A stretch of DNA of 64,000 nt, from NCBI GenBank assembly GCA_020636105.1, contig JACJYL010000002.1, positions 620,001 to 684,000 on the forward strand, given 5' to 3'. The stretch comes from Lewinellaceae bacterium (GTDB lineage: Bacteria; Bacteroidota; Bacteroidia; Chitinophagales; Saprospiraceae). Each line of letters opens with the position of its first letter. Positions within the stretch are counted from its first letter, which is position 1. Made by a program: the position numbers and the translations under genes. Below are positions 20,593 to 30,244 of this stretch, piece by piece. A model generated the notes under the pieces. It did no database searches. It was given only the letters and a program-made list of their open reading frames with translations, and was not told where the DNA came from.

Positions 20593-20850
20593 AGAGGACA
20601 GGAGTCCTGCACCTTGGTCCGCGTACGACATTCATGTCGTAGCGAGCCTATTATGATTTTGTGTAACTATTGTATTCAGCGGGTGATGAATTTATGATCG
20701 TTTATAAACAACAGTATAGCTCGTTACGACATTTTGTCGTACAAAAAAAACCAGTAGCTCGTTACGACATTTTTGTCGTACAAAAAAAACCAGTAGCTCG
20801 TTACGACATTTTTGTCGTACACGGACATAGGTGCAGGACTCCCGTCCTGC
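20593..20850. repeat. REP/BIME-like element 2, three 39-bp units
   Basis: It has the same architecture as the element at 14780 but three direct units instead of five, so it is shorter by 78 bp. The left terminal hairpin is slightly decayed (AGAGGAC instead of GCAGGAC); the right hairpin (20833-20850) is intact. It abuts the 3' end of the transposase gene. Confidence 0.8.
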
Positions 20851-20861
20851 AAAACAATAAA

Positions 20862-21449
20862 TTACATTCCTGTATTAATATATCCAATATCATTCCAAAT
20901 GTCTTCAAAAATGATCACATCCAGGAGTCCCTTTCCAGAAAAATAATTTGACGCACTACTATACCTATAATGCTCCGGAAACGACACGACGCCGGACCTG
21001 ACAGGATTTAAATGAATGTAGTCGAGCTTTTGACGAATAACCTTAGGACTATACAAAGCAATGGGATGATTATCGCCCTGCCAAAGATTATGATGACTGT
21101 TGGTGCTATTTTTTCGGGCATTAAATGCAAAATGATTCAATAGCCATTCCCTGCGGCTTTCCGGGTTTTTTGGATCATGGAGGTAATCCAGAAATTGATT
21201 AGAGGTATAGGTTTTAAAAGATTGTAAGACCCTCGACAAGCCCGTTTTGTTTTCTGTTCTTACAATGAGATGTAAATGATTGGACATGATGACATAAGAA
21301 AAAAGGAGTAGCCCTTTTTTTTCCTGGCAAAAGCGCAGACTGTCCAGAACGATATTACAATAAACGGGCCTCGTGAACAGATCAATCCATTCCACTACTG
21401 TTAATGTTAAAAAGTTGAGGCCATTTTGATCTAATATTTTATAACGCAT
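20862..21449 (-). CDS. REP-associated tyrosine transposase (RAYT, Y1_Tnp family)
   Basis: This 195-residue HUH-type single-strand nuclease is related to IS200/IS605 transposases. The metal-binding HLH pair sits at residues 58 and 60 (SNHLHLIV), with the likely nucleophile Tyr81 in SFKTYTSNQF. The family signatures YIHLNPVRSGVV (144-155) and YRYSSAS (161-167) follow. I choose the ATG at 21449: a start 57 bp further upstream would translate the terminal hairpin of the neighbouring element. The gene is flanked by palindromic arrays (20593-20850 and 21468-21905), which are its probable substrates. It appears intact. Confidence 0.9.
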   Translation of the reverse strand: MRYKILDQNGLNFLTLTVVEWIDLFTRPVYCNIVLDSLRFCQEKKGLLLFSYVIMSNHLHLIVRTENKTGLSRVLQSFKTYTSNQFLDYLHDPKNPESRREWLLNHFAFNARKNSTNSHHNLWQGDNHPIALYSPKVIRQKLDYIHLNPVRSGVVSFPEHYRYSSASNYFSGKGLLDVIIFEDIWNDIGYINTGM

Positions 21450-21467
21450 AAAAATAACAATTTTAAT

Positions 21468-21905
21468 GCAGGACAGGAGTCCTGCTCCTTGGTCCGCGTA
21501 CGACATTCATGTCGTAGCGAGCCCATTATGATTTTGTATAATTATTGTATCCGCGTACGACATTCATGTCGTAGCGAGCCCATTATGATTTTGTATAATT
21601 ATTGTATCCGCGTACGACAATCATGTCGTAGCGAGCCTACTATGATTTTTTTTATAACTATTGTATTCAGCTCGTGATGAATTTATGATCGTTTTCTTTG
21701 TACAACATATTTATCATACACGGACAAAACCAGTAGCTCGTTGTAGCATTTTTGTCGTACATATAAAGCATCGCTCGCTACAACATTTTTGCCGTACACA
21801 AACAAAAGTATAGCTCGTTACGACATTTTTGTCGTACAAAAAAACCAGTAGCTCGTTACGACATTTTTGTCGTACACGGACATAGGTGCAGGACTCCCGT
21901 CCTGC
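21468..21905. repeat. REP/BIME-like element 3 with expanded units on both arms
   Basis: The terminal hairpins are at 21468-21485 and 21888-21905. The left arm has three copies of a unit of about 58 bp carrying CGCGTACGACATTCATGTCG. The right arm has about four direct units plus a decayed one, some with altered stems (TTGTAGCATT, CTACAACATT). The last hairpin ends one base after the stop codon of the next gene (21907) and may terminate that operon. Confidence 0.8.
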
Positions 21906-21906
21906 C

Positions 21907-23997
21907 CTACCTCGGAATAGTAATTTCCAATTTTTCCGAAACCGGCGACCGCGTTCCATCCTCGCAGGCGGCCTGCAAATAATAGAAATAGCGTTGTCCA
22001 CGACTCACCTGTGCATCTTCAAATTCATTCAAGTCGCCTGAAACGGTTTGCATCAGGCTCGCCCGTGCAGCATCGGAACCTTTGTAAACTTTGAATTGGC
22101 ACGAAGGTGAAACCTCATATTGCCAGTTGATTCTTACCTTATGTTCATCGGGAAGATAATTCATTACAATATCTTCCATCGACGGTTGCAATTTATAATC
22201 CACCGCCTTACCGATAGCCACCTGGGCCGGTTCGGAATTTAGCCCGTCATCATCGATGGCCACAAGGGTGTAAGCATAAGTTTTTCCTGTTTCAACATTT
22301 TTATCCATGTAACGGGTAGCCGGATTTACGGAAGTATATTCTTCCAAAAGTACCCAGTCATCATCGGCCTCAACAATTTTGCGGAAAAGTCGGTGTGAAA
22401 TGACATCTTTACTGCCGCTCTTGTGCCATTTTACCTCTATGCGGTCCGCAAAATTATTGATCGCATAGATATGCGGCTCCACAGGAGGAAACCTGTCCAC
22501 CTTTTTGATTTCGAAAATTTCGGTAAAAGGAGAACGATTATTCACTTTATCCACGGCCTGGAGTTTATAATATACCAATTCATTACCTGAAAACATGTTA
22601 ACGGTATCGACAAAAAACGTTTCTTTAACCGGCTTTGGAGTAATCCTGGCAAAACCGGAATCTTTTACATAAGACTTATAGAGAATATAGCCATCGAGAT
22701 CCTCCTCCCTGTTGGCATCCCAGGAAAACCTGGCAATTCCGGAGGAATCTATGGAGCCCTGAAAATTAATGGGCATAAGGGGCGGCGTTTCGTCAATGCC
22801 CATCACAAGGGTTGGGAAAGAAGATATCTTAGGCCCCCGGTGAGGTACGGCCACTATCCGGTAATAATTGGTGAGCTCAGCCATTTTTACCTCCACCGAT
22901 CGTTCCAGATTCCCGATGCCGGTGAGCACAGGCCGGTAAATACCGTCCATGCTGTCAGAACGGAACACCTGGAATTCCTGGATCAAAGGTTCGTATTCCT
23001 TGAGCAATTTCCATTCAATATAAGCGTAATTGCTGTCCGCCTGAATGGTTTTGATGATCGAAGGACTGAAAGAAACGGGCTCGTAACCTTCGCCGGAACA
23101 AACGGCAAAATGCTCGCTCATTCCCCCGAAGTAATCCGCTCCCTGTAACCGAAACCAATAGGTGGTATCCTTTTTCGGCAACTTCCATTTATGATAAAAA
23201 TTGTCAAAAACATCCAGGGTATCCATGTGATCGTAAATATTAAAAAAAGGACCGTCTGTTAGAGATTCAAAATGGATGCCGTCAACGGACTGACTCAGGG
23301 TATAACCGTAATAGTCATCCAAATGGTCCCGGGTATTCCAGGCGAATGCCACTTCGTCACTACCAAAATCACATTGTAATTCCGGTAAAGTCCCTTCTTT
23401 GTAATTTGCCGGATCAACGATCAGAACAGCCGCATCTTCAGGACTTTCTGTAGATAAATAAATTTTATAAACATACTGCTCTCCTGTTTTGATGTTTTCA
23501 TCCAGAAAAGCTAACCCGGCGCGCAGGCTATATTCAAAATCGGAATTTTGAATAAAATTGGAAAACAGGAAACGGCTTCTGTCTCGCTTCGTTTTGGTAT
23601 AAACCTCCGAAGGGTAATGCTCCGAAACCCAGGTTTCTTCTTTGTTATCAGTATAAAGCAGATCTCGTAACAGGGCCAGTTGTTCGTTTTGATCAGAAGC
23701 CTTCCAATTTGGGTAAGCCATTGGTAAAATGGGTTCCCTGGTTTTAAAGACCAATTGCAAATTGCCTGCTTCCGATCCGTCTATGAGATATTTTTCAATA
23801 AAATACCCTTCGCTCATGCCTCGCTCCCACTGGGAAACATTGCCCGGCATCCACCTGAGCATGACCTTTCCCTCCTGAACTTTATGATAAAGGGTTAACC
23901 TACTGGTGTCCCTGTTGCAATCGCTTGCAAAAATTTGAAATCCTCCGAAAAAACAGAAAAGGATTCCCAAAACTATTTTTGAAAAAGAAAAATGCAT
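21907..23997 (-). CDS. Secreted fibronectin type III repeat protein
   Basis: The 696-residue protein has a signal peptide (about 1-24, ending FQIFAS). Several fibronectin type III-like modules recur with patterns such as IEVKWHKSGSKD, VRINWQYEVSPS and AYTLVAIDDDG. There is no C-terminal T9SS domain; the protein ends in the last module. It follows the 1131-residue gene by 112 bp on the same strand, and probably both belong with the small lipoprotein gene before them. The function is unknown; a periplasmic or outer-membrane assembly or binding role is the most one can say. Confidence 0.8.
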   Translation of the reverse strand: MHFSFSKIVLGILFCFFGGFQIFASDCNRDTSRLTLYHKVQEGKVMLRWMPGNVSQWERGMSEGYFIEKYLIDGSEAGNLQLVFKTREPILPMAYPNWKASDQNEQLALLRDLLYTDNKEETWVSEHYPSEVYTKTKRDRSRFLFSNFIQNSDFEYSLRAGLAFLDENIKTGEQYVYKIYLSTESPEDAAVLIVDPANYKEGTLPELQCDFGSDEVAFAWNTRDHLDDYYGYTLSQSVDGIHFESLTDGPFFNIYDHMDTLDVFDNFYHKWKLPKKDTTYWFRLQGADYFGGMSEHFAVCSGEGYEPVSFSPSIIKTIQADSNYAYIEWKLLKEYEPLIQEFQVFRSDSMDGIYRPVLTGIGNLERSVEVKMAELTNYYRIVAVPHRGPKISSFPTLVMGIDETPPLMPINFQGSIDSSGIARFSWDANREEDLDGYILYKSYVKDSGFARITPKPVKETFFVDTVNMFSGNELVYYKLQAVDKVNNRSPFTEIFEIKKVDRFPPVEPHIYAINNFADRIEVKWHKSGSKDVISHRLFRKIVEADDDWVLLEEYTSVNPATRYMDKNVETGKTYAYTLVAIDDDGLNSEPAQVAIGKAVDYKLQPSMEDIVMNYLPDEHKVRINWQYEVSPSCQFKVYKGSDAARASLMQTVSGDLNEFEDAQVSRGQRYFYYLQAACEDGTRSPVSEKLEITIPR

Positions 23998-24109
23998 AGC
24001 GTTAATTTTTAATTTCGTTCAAAAAAAAGCGGGAAAAAGCCCAAAAAAGGCAAATCAGCACTTTAGTCTTTAATCTTTAGCCTTTCTCTGCCTTTTCCCC
24101 GTGATTGCG

Positions 24110-27100
24110 TTAAAAGTTATTGTTTCCGCCGGCCACGGCACCACACTCTGTGCCTATGTCTTTTTGCAGATGCAAATCAAATATGCCGAAATCCAGGAAA
24201 GCATCGATATGAAAAGACGAAGGCCGAGGACCATCACCGGCGAGCATCACTCCGAGAGCTGTATTAAAATTCACGCCCCACCATTTTCCATAAGCCGCCA
24301 GGTAAGCCCAGATGTTGCCCGAAGCGCGCCAGTATTTCAACCCATGGGGGCTCGTTCCCGACAAGGAACAAACGGAACCTTCATTGTACTTGAGCAGGGC
24401 AAAATCAAATCCTGCGCCTCCTTCCAGGGTCAAATAGCGTTTGGCCGCTTTCTGGTAAAAAATATGGAAATGCACGTTGGCGCCGAAGGCAAAACCCGTT
24501 CCCAAAGCCGCACTGTCGCCAAGATCATCCCGATTATCCTGTATGCCAAAAACAGCAGCGGCGGCGGGATCCAGCGGCGGCGGGCCGGGAATATCATTGC
24601 CCATCATAAAATAAGCTGAAGCCTGCACCACGATGTCATCACTTGAAGTATTGGGATCGTTCTCATAGGTGATCGTTACCTGCACAGGATAAATGCTCAC
24701 TTCATCTTCCTGATCCATCACAGGGATAGTCACGGCTCCATTGCTGTATCCGCCGATATACAGGTGCCAGCGATCTTCCGGTACTGAAAAGAAAATATCG
24801 ACTACACCGTTTCCGACAAGAAAATGGTCTGCCACATCGATCTGAGCCTCAAAGGTGGCCTGAAATTCCAGCCCTGATTCAAAGTTCATACGCATGACAA
24901 AAGCCCCCGCAAGGATATCTTCCCCGGTCTCTCCAATTTCCTGTTCCGTTTGGGCCTCGGTTTCTTCGCGGGTAAGGTTCAACTGACCCAGTTTGTTCTT
25001 GATCCGATCCACCCCGTCGGCTATAGCCTCAGGTACGACAAAATCCATTCTGCCGTAAAAAAGGATTTCCAGCAGGTTCATATTCTGGCCAAAAATGATC
25101 TCAAAAGTGACCACCCCGTCCATAGAACCGCCGGTAGAAGTCAGAGCCATCATGGCTTTCAGCCCCAGTTTAACCCCCTGGTCGGGAACGTACTGAGCAC
25201 CCGTCAGGGAAACACCCTGGTTGGAAGGAGGTACCGGACTGATGCCGGCCATCCTCATATTGTGATAAGCACCCCCGCCAAAACCATTGGCTTCAATAGG
25301 GCCGAAAAGAGGAATGCCCCATTCATCGGATTCGAGCAATGCATCAAAATTCCAATAACTGAATTGTCCTGTATTGCCAAAAATGGTACTCGCTTCGATG
25401 GTGAATTTATTGATGACATCCACCGTGAGATTGCCCTGGAATCCTTTGCCGTAAACCAGGTCATTATGGAAAATTTCCACATAGCCATCAATGGTAAGTT
25501 TGTCGGAAAACTGCATATGAATCTCAGCAGCATTGAACTGGAGGTGGTCAAAAACCCATACGTCCACAGGCTCCGAATCCGTGCCAGCAATGTCTTCTTC
25601 AATGCGACAGATGATAGCAAAATTTGTCGTTGCCGCAAAACCACCATCTTCTTCGCCCATAAAATTCACATTAACACTAAAATCCAATGCCATATTATCC
25701 GGTTGCCCGGGAACGGCCACCAGCATAATATCCGAAATAGATACCGGTAAGTTGGCCAGTTTCAAGCCGGAAGTCAGGGCAATACTCCCACCATTGGCAT
25801 CGATGCTTAATTTAGGTGCTTCCGTGCGGACCAGCAATTTGGTAAACTCAACTCCAACGACTTCGATCATGGAATCCTCATCATCGTCCGAAAGGTCGAA
25901 TTTGGCATTAATGGACATACTGCCGGTAAGTTCCGCCGTTGGAATAAAAGCATCCGGGGTGACCACCACGTTAAGTTTTGAGCTGGAATCAATGGCAACG
26001 TCCACTGCCTGCAAAAAGGAAAATTCCATATCCGACCGCATGATCAGGGAAAAGGAATACGTATCGTTCTCAATATTCCGGAAAGCCGCATACCCAAAAG
26101 GCTTGTTCTGCGTGGCAACAGGAATGCCGACCTCCCCGGCAAAACCAAAAGCCATGATTTCATTGACGACAATATCAATCTCGATATGGTCGAGGGAAAA
26201 TTTCCAGCTTTCCATTTTACCGTCATCCAGGCTAAATACATTTTCAGCATAAAAATACCCGCTTACCCCCAGTTCATCGATCAACAAATCCTCTGTTCCA
26301 AAGGCAAAACGGCAGGATTCTCCCGGACCGGGTGACAGGCAGTTCCGTTTTGAAAACTGGCGGGGGAGCATGACATCCAGATTTTTAATGTACACGCCCC
26401 GCCAGAGGTTTGGATTGCCCGGCAGTAACTCCTGCACAGCATAAGTCTGCGGGAAAACCATGTTATGGGAATTGCGAAAATCACTAAAATCGAGCACGGC
26501 ATTTTGAAGATTGAAGGCCACATCCGGCATCTTGCTCAACACGAAGTCGGGCAGCGATATATCCATCAGCATATCATTCCAGTCATTTACGATGGTTTGA
26601 AGGTGAGCCGTCACCCTTCCCTGGCTGAGGGGATCTCCGTTCGCATCGGCCGGGATGACCCAATCGCGACTCAGGATAAAATCGGCTTCCATCCCCATCT
26701 CCACGAAACCGTCGCAGTCGACCACGACATAAGTTCCCGAATCCGTCGAATTTTCACCGGTTCCGTTTTGCTGCCACCTGTTGAGGATAAGCGCCGCTTT
26801 ATCCTGCCCGAAAACGATGGGCAGGTCGGCATAAAGCCCTAATTTAACTTCCCCGACAAAACCGCCTGTTTTGGTGAATTTGATGTTAGGAGAACCAAAA
26901 AATATTTCCCTGTTTTGGGAAGGCACCCAGATACGAACCATCACCTCCAATTCCGTATAAGTCGGATAAAGTTCCATCTTATTGAAGATGACGCTGTAAA
27001 TATTGTTGCTGATGGTATCGCTGAGCACCAGGGGGAAACTGACCATGTCATCGCCGGTCAGTTTTTTGATAAAATTGCCGAGGCTGATGGCTTTATCGAG

Positions 27101-27505
27101 TACTTTTCGTGCTTTTTTTACCTGGTCACTGGCGTTGTAAGCATTTAACTTGACCATAAGTTCAGCGGCAAATTCGGTATCCGGTGTTGATCCGAATGCA
27201 CCGGGCAAAGCAGCTGACTTTTCAAATTCAGCAGCGAGCCGGGCATCCAGATCGGGGAAGCTGTACCTTTCAAGAGGTAAAACTGCCACACCGGAACCTT
27301 GAAGAAGCGCTTGATCTTTGGCTGATTTTATGACGTCAGATCGGGAAAACCCATTACTCAATCGCTTTGCGAAAGCAGGAATATTTTCCAATAATTGCTT
27401 TTGAAGATCGAGGGAGTCGGGCCGGCCGTACGCCAATGCCTGGTTTTTTGGAATTGCCAACAGTAAAACTGTCGATACAAAGAGGCCATATAAAAGTCTT
27501 TTCAT
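24110..27505 (-). CDS. Large secreted protein of unknown family (1131 residues)
   Basis: I do not recognise this family. There is a signal peptide (residues 1-25, ending NQALA). The body is rich in Asp, Phe, Val and short beta-type segments, with many repeats of the form LDFSVNVNFMG and VTFEIIFGQNMN. This resembles a long beta-solenoid or lipid-transfer-like fold more than an enzyme. There is no lipobox, no T9SS domain and no visible catalytic motif. It is encoded between a small lipoprotein gene and the fibronectin type III gene in the same direction. Confidence 0.75.
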   Translation of the reverse strand: MKRLLYGLFVSTVLLLAIPKNQALAYGRPDSLDLQKQLLENIPAFAKRLSNGFSRSDVIKSAKDQALLQGSGVAVLPLERYSFPDLDARLAAEFEKSAALPGAFGSTPDTEFAAELMVKLNAYNASDQVKKARKVLDKAISLGNFIKKLTGDDMVSFPLVLSDTISNNIYSVIFNKMELYPTYTELEVMVRIWVPSQNREIFFGSPNIKFTKTGGFVGEVKLGLYADLPIVFGQDKAALILNRWQQNGTGENSTDSGTYVVVDCDGFVEMGMEADFILSRDWVIPADANGDPLSQGRVTAHLQTIVNDWNDMLMDISLPDFVLSKMPDVAFNLQNAVLDFSDFRNSHNMVFPQTYAVQELLPGNPNLWRGVYIKNLDVMLPRQFSKRNCLSPGPGESCRFAFGTEDLLIDELGVSGYFYAENVFSLDDGKMESWKFSLDHIEIDIVVNEIMAFGFAGEVGIPVATQNKPFGYAAFRNIENDTYSFSLIMRSDMEFSFLQAVDVAIDSSSKLNVVVTPDAFIPTAELTGSMSINAKFDLSDDDEDSMIEVVGVEFTKLLVRTEAPKLSIDANGGSIALTSGLKLANLPVSISDIMLVAVPGQPDNMALDFSVNVNFMGEEDGGFAATTNFAIICRIEEDIAGTDSEPVDVWVFDHLQFNAAEIHMQFSDKLTIDGYVEIFHNDLVYGKGFQGNLTVDVINKFTIEASTIFGNTGQFSYWNFDALLESDEWGIPLFGPIEANGFGGGAYHNMRMAGISPVPPSNQGVSLTGAQYVPDQGVKLGLKAMMALTSTGGSMDGVVTFEIIFGQNMNLLEILFYGRMDFVVPEAIADGVDRIKNKLGQLNLTREETEAQTEQEIGETGEDILAGAFVMRMNFESGLEFQATFEAQIDVADHFLVGNGVVDIFFSVPEDRWHLYIGGYSNGAVTIPVMDQEDEVSIYPVQVTITYENDPNTSSDDIVVQASAYFMMGNDIPGPPPLDPAAAAVFGIQDNRDDLGDSAALGTGFAFGANVHFHIFYQKAAKRYLTLEGGAGFDFALLKYNEGSVCSLSGTSPHGLKYWRASGNIWAYLAAYGKWWGVNFNTALGVMLAGDGPRPSSFHIDAFLDFGIFDLHLQKDIGTECGAVAGGNNNF

Positions 27506-27591
27506 TGGACTTGAATTTTCATTTGTTTAAAAATAATTTTGGGGGCTGCAGGAATTACAATTGTTCCTAATCAATTAATTACCAAAAATCA

Positions 27592-28017
27592 CTATTGCTT
27601 TTGAGCAATGTAACTGCCGTAGGGTTTAGAGGTGCCTGCTTCGAAAAAGAAGATTTTCAGCAGATTTCCCTCCAGGGTACCCTCTCCTTCAAGACTGTCG
27701 CCGTCCAGGTCAAAAGGGTTTACGGTAAAAGCCGTTTTCGACTGCATTTCCGCCGTAAATGGCACGGTGAATACCCCGGGGACAAGTTCCATTTCCATTC
27801 CAAAAGTGTTGTCAGAATTTCTTGAAGCCGTGGCAACGACATTACTCACGATTACGGTAAAATTTTCGTCCCCTTCCCGGTATTCACCGTTGTAGGCACC
27901 GGTAATATCCACCGTAAGATCATTGGAAGGCACTTCTTTCTGACAGGCGTTGAAACCGATGAGAAAAAGGGCGATAAGCATGGAGAAAAAACCAATTCTT
28001 GTGTCTAAAATTTTCAT
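27592..28017 (-). CDS. Small lipoprotein of unknown function
   Basis: This is a 141-residue lipoprotein with a clear signal and lipobox (IGFNAC, Cys25). The mature part resembles a small beta-barrel or lipocalin-like domain with alternating short strands (YNGEYREGDENFTVIV, GEGTLEGNLLKIFF). It is the first gene of the probable operon that continues with the 1131- and 696-residue proteins. The conserved element at 28062 lies 44 bp upstream of its start. Confidence 0.75.
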   Translation of the reverse strand: MKILDTRIGFFSMLIALFLIGFNACQKEVPSNDLTVDITGAYNGEYREGDENFTVIVSNVVATASRNSDNTFGMEMELVPGVFTVPFTAEMQSKTAFTVNPFDLDGDSLEGEGTLEGNLLKIFFFEAGTSKPYGSYIAQKQ

Positions 28018-28061
28018 GTCCTGGTGTTTAAATTAAATAATCGAATCATCCTATATATAAT

Positions 28062-28090
28062 CCGCGAGATTGGCCAATGTGACTTTTTTT
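28062..28090 (-). promoter_or_regulatory. Conserved 29-bp element, copy B
   Basis: This is the second copy of the element at 10665-10693, with CCGCGAGAT, then TTGGCCAA, then GTGAC and a T-run on the plus strand. On the gene strand the block ATCTCGCGG is followed by TATATATAGG. It sits 44 bp upstream of the lipoprotein operon. Confidence 0.6.
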
Positions 28091-28166
28091 AGCTATGTTT
28101 TTTTATAAAAAAGAAAAACATAAAACATAAAACATTGATTAACAACAAAATATACAAATAAAAAAA

Positions 28167-28200
28167 ATACGCCCGTTTCACTGCGAAACAGGCGTATTTT
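28167..28200 (-). terminator. Terminator after the universal stress protein gene
   Basis: Arms AATACGCCCGTTTC and GAAACAGGCGTATT close an ACTGC loop. On the minus strand a T-rich tract follows (TATTTTTTT), so it ends transcription from the gene at 28265-29074. A T-run on the other side means it could work both ways. Confidence 0.8.
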
Positions 28201-28264
28201 AAAGCTTCTTTAAATAGCGGAAAGCGAACTAAGGGGAAAATTCAAGAAATTTAGACATCAGGTA

Positions 28265-29074
28265 TCATTCATGAAAAACCAACACCGGCTTTTTGGTATG
28301 GAAGGTCATCTTCCTGGAAAAACTGGTGTGGAAGAGTCTTTCCCAAAGCCGCCGGCGAGGCACGAATAAGGATAGCCAATTGATCTCTTTTTCCTCTATG
28401 TAAAGTTCAAGTCCATCCAAAATAGAAGGATTGTTGACCACTGAAAAGTCGGAGTATTCAAAGGGGTAATCTTCAATTTCAATGGTATCCCCCATTTTGC
28501 CCAGGTCGGCATTGGTCTCGACATGTACGAACAAGGTTTCTGCCTTAAGTTCTTTGGCCATTTCAATCAATTTCCTGACTGAATGGGAATCATTGAGACT
28601 GAAGTCTGTAGCATAGGCAATCTTCGTCACAGGTTCAAAAACGGCCTCTGCAGGAACCGCCAATACCGGACAAGGGGATTGCAACATGGTATGGGTGGTA
28701 ATACTACCCATGAGTTTTTCCATGATATTGTGAGCCCCTTTGGTTCCCATGATAATGAGATCATGATGCTGGTGCCTGGCATAACACGTAATTTCCTGGG
28801 GTACGAACATTCCATAAACCACATCTATTTTAGCGACCAGTCCTTTGTCCGCCTCTTTGGTAAAATCCAGCATTTTTTCGTTCAGGACATCTTCCTGCTC
28901 TTCGATAAGGCGCGGATAATAATCAGGGGGGAGATCGGCCACATCAGAAGCCGGCAGGTGAAAAACAGTAATAACATCAACCTTCGCATTCACCGTTTTG
29001 GCTAATGCGCAGGCATATTTAAATGCATTGGCTGAAGGCAATGAAAAATCAGTAGGGAATAATATCTTTTTCAT
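28265..29074 (-). CDS. Universal stress protein with two UspA domains
   Basis: In this 269-residue cytoplasmic protein domain 1 (1-145) carries the ATP-binding pattern G-2x-G-9x-GS in GTKG...MGSIT, which places it in the ATP-binding UspA class. Domain 2 (about 150-269) has the opening KIAYATDFS but a degenerate C-terminal motif (FSRKMTFHTKKPVLVF), so it probably does not bind ATP. A second tandem Usp gene lies 127 bp upstream on the same strand. Confidence 0.9.
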   Translation of the reverse strand: MKKILFPTDFSLPSANAFKYACALAKTVNAKVDVITVFHLPASDVADLPPDYYPRLIEEQEDVLNEKMLDFTKEADKGLVAKIDVVYGMFVPQEITCYARHQHHDLIIMGTKGAHNIMEKLMGSITTHTMLQSPCPVLAVPAEAVFEPVTKIAYATDFSLNDSHSVRKLIEMAKELKAETLFVHVETNADLGKMGDTIEIEDYPFEYSDFSVVNNPSILDGLELYIEEKEINWLSLFVPRRRLWERLFHTSFSRKMTFHTKKPVLVFHE

Positions 29075-29146
29075 TTGTACAATGTTTTGTGATCATTAAA
29101 AGTGAAGTTTTTACGCGGACAACCCGCATCATCACCTCGTTACTCT

Positions 29147-29185
29147 CTGCCTGTTTGACTACGAACCGGCAAGCCAAACAGGCAG
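29147..29185. repeat. Inverted repeat between the two stress-protein genes
   Basis: Arms CTGCCTGTTTG and CAAACAGGCAG are perfect 11-bp complements around a 17-base loop. No T-tract follows on either strand, so this is not a classical terminator. The sequence resembles the hairpin at 54364. Confidence 0.6.
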
Positions 29186-29200
29186 ACAGCTTCCCTTTAT

Positions 29201-30145
29201 TTATTTAACAACCAATACAGGAATATTTTCATTGATTGATAAGATCTTTTCGGTAACACTACCGAGCAGGAGCAACTCCACTTTTGAGTGCCCTTTTGCG
29301 CCCATCACGATAAGATCCACATCGTTATTTTTAGCAAAATCCATTATGTAGTGTCCTGTTCCGGGCCCCATCCTCGGGATCAGTTCAATTTTAACCTCTG
29401 CCCGATCATCCTTGACGTTCGAGTTTATGAAATTCGTAGCTCCTTCCACCCTGTTGGCATGCAACATGGCGTGGAACTGCTCGGGGGTTCTGCTGATTTT
29501 ATAGGTACTAAAATTGGGCATATCGTACACATTCAGGGCGATGACTTCTGTTTGTTTGCCCAGTTCGGCGGCCATGGCAACCGCCTTTCTGAGTGCCATG
29601 ACGGAGAAAGGTGAAAAATCTATAGGCACCAGTATTTTGGTGATCTTTGGCTCCGCTTCATCGGGTACCACCCAGGCATTACAAGACACTTTTCTTACGA
29701 GGTTTTTGGGGAGTATGCCGTGAGAATTGGTATCGGTATTTTGCCCGAGAAGAATCAAATCCGGCTCGAGAATGGCTGTTTCCTGAAGCAATTGTTCCAA
29801 CGGCTCCCCTTCCTTAACATCAAAAACGATATCCATTTCCGACTGTTCGGCAAATTTACCCATAATCTTGGCCCTCATCTCCTCAATGACCTCTTCATTG
29901 AGCTTATAATCCCCTAAAACATCGGGATCGGCATCATACTCAAACGATTTATCAAAAAGGGTAATTTTAGGAATTACGTGCAAAATAGCCACTTCCCTGA
30001 CCTTAAATGTTTTGGTTAAAAATTTGAGATAATTCAGGTTGGAAGCATCGGTTTTGCCCAGTTCAAAAGCCACCAGAACGCCGCCGATTTGGAAAGGGGT
30101 ATGTTTTTTTGATCGAACTTTTTCCTCGGTTTTCATAACACTCAT
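29201..30145 (-). CDS. Universal stress protein with two UspA domains
   Basis: The protein is 314 residues from the chosen start. The N-terminal half is a degenerate Usp domain (ILLGQNTDTNSHG). The C-terminal half opens with KILVPIDFSPFSVMALRKAV and carries the complete ATP-binding pattern GAKG...LGSVTEKIL. This is the reverse of the downstream paralogue, where the first half holds the motif. The frame extends upstream to 30184, but I prefer the paired ATG codons at 30145 and 30136, which begin the charged stretch before the fold. The shared palindrome at 30245 lies 99 bp upstream. Confidence 0.88.
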   Translation of the reverse strand: MSVMKTEEKVRSKKHTPFQIGGVLVAFELGKTDASNLNYLKFLTKTFKVREVAILHVIPKITLFDKSFEYDADPDVLGDYKLNEEVIEEMRAKIMGKFAEQSEMDIVFDVKEGEPLEQLLQETAILEPDLILLGQNTDTNSHGILPKNLVRKVSCNAWVVPDEAEPKITKILVPIDFSPFSVMALRKAVAMAAELGKQTEVIALNVYDMPNFSTYKISRTPEQFHAMLHANRVEGATNFINSNVKDDRAEVKIELIPRMGPGTGHYIMDFAKNNDVDLIVMGAKGHSKVELLLLGSVTEKILSINENIPVLVVK

Positions 30146-30244
30146 TTTTAGGTTTAAAAAATAGCCCAAAATCAGTCCACTCATTTCACATAAACTTGGG
30201 ATTTTTCCTGCTAAAAAGAAGTGATTAAAGTCAGATGAGGAACA

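Noticed and set aside
20670..20951. Frame through the palindromic array
   Set aside because: It is a repeating translation of the palindromic units (same at 14857-15216), with no biological sense.
29147..29185. Inverted repeat as a terminator
   Set aside because: There is no T-tract on either side, so it is kept only as a repeat.
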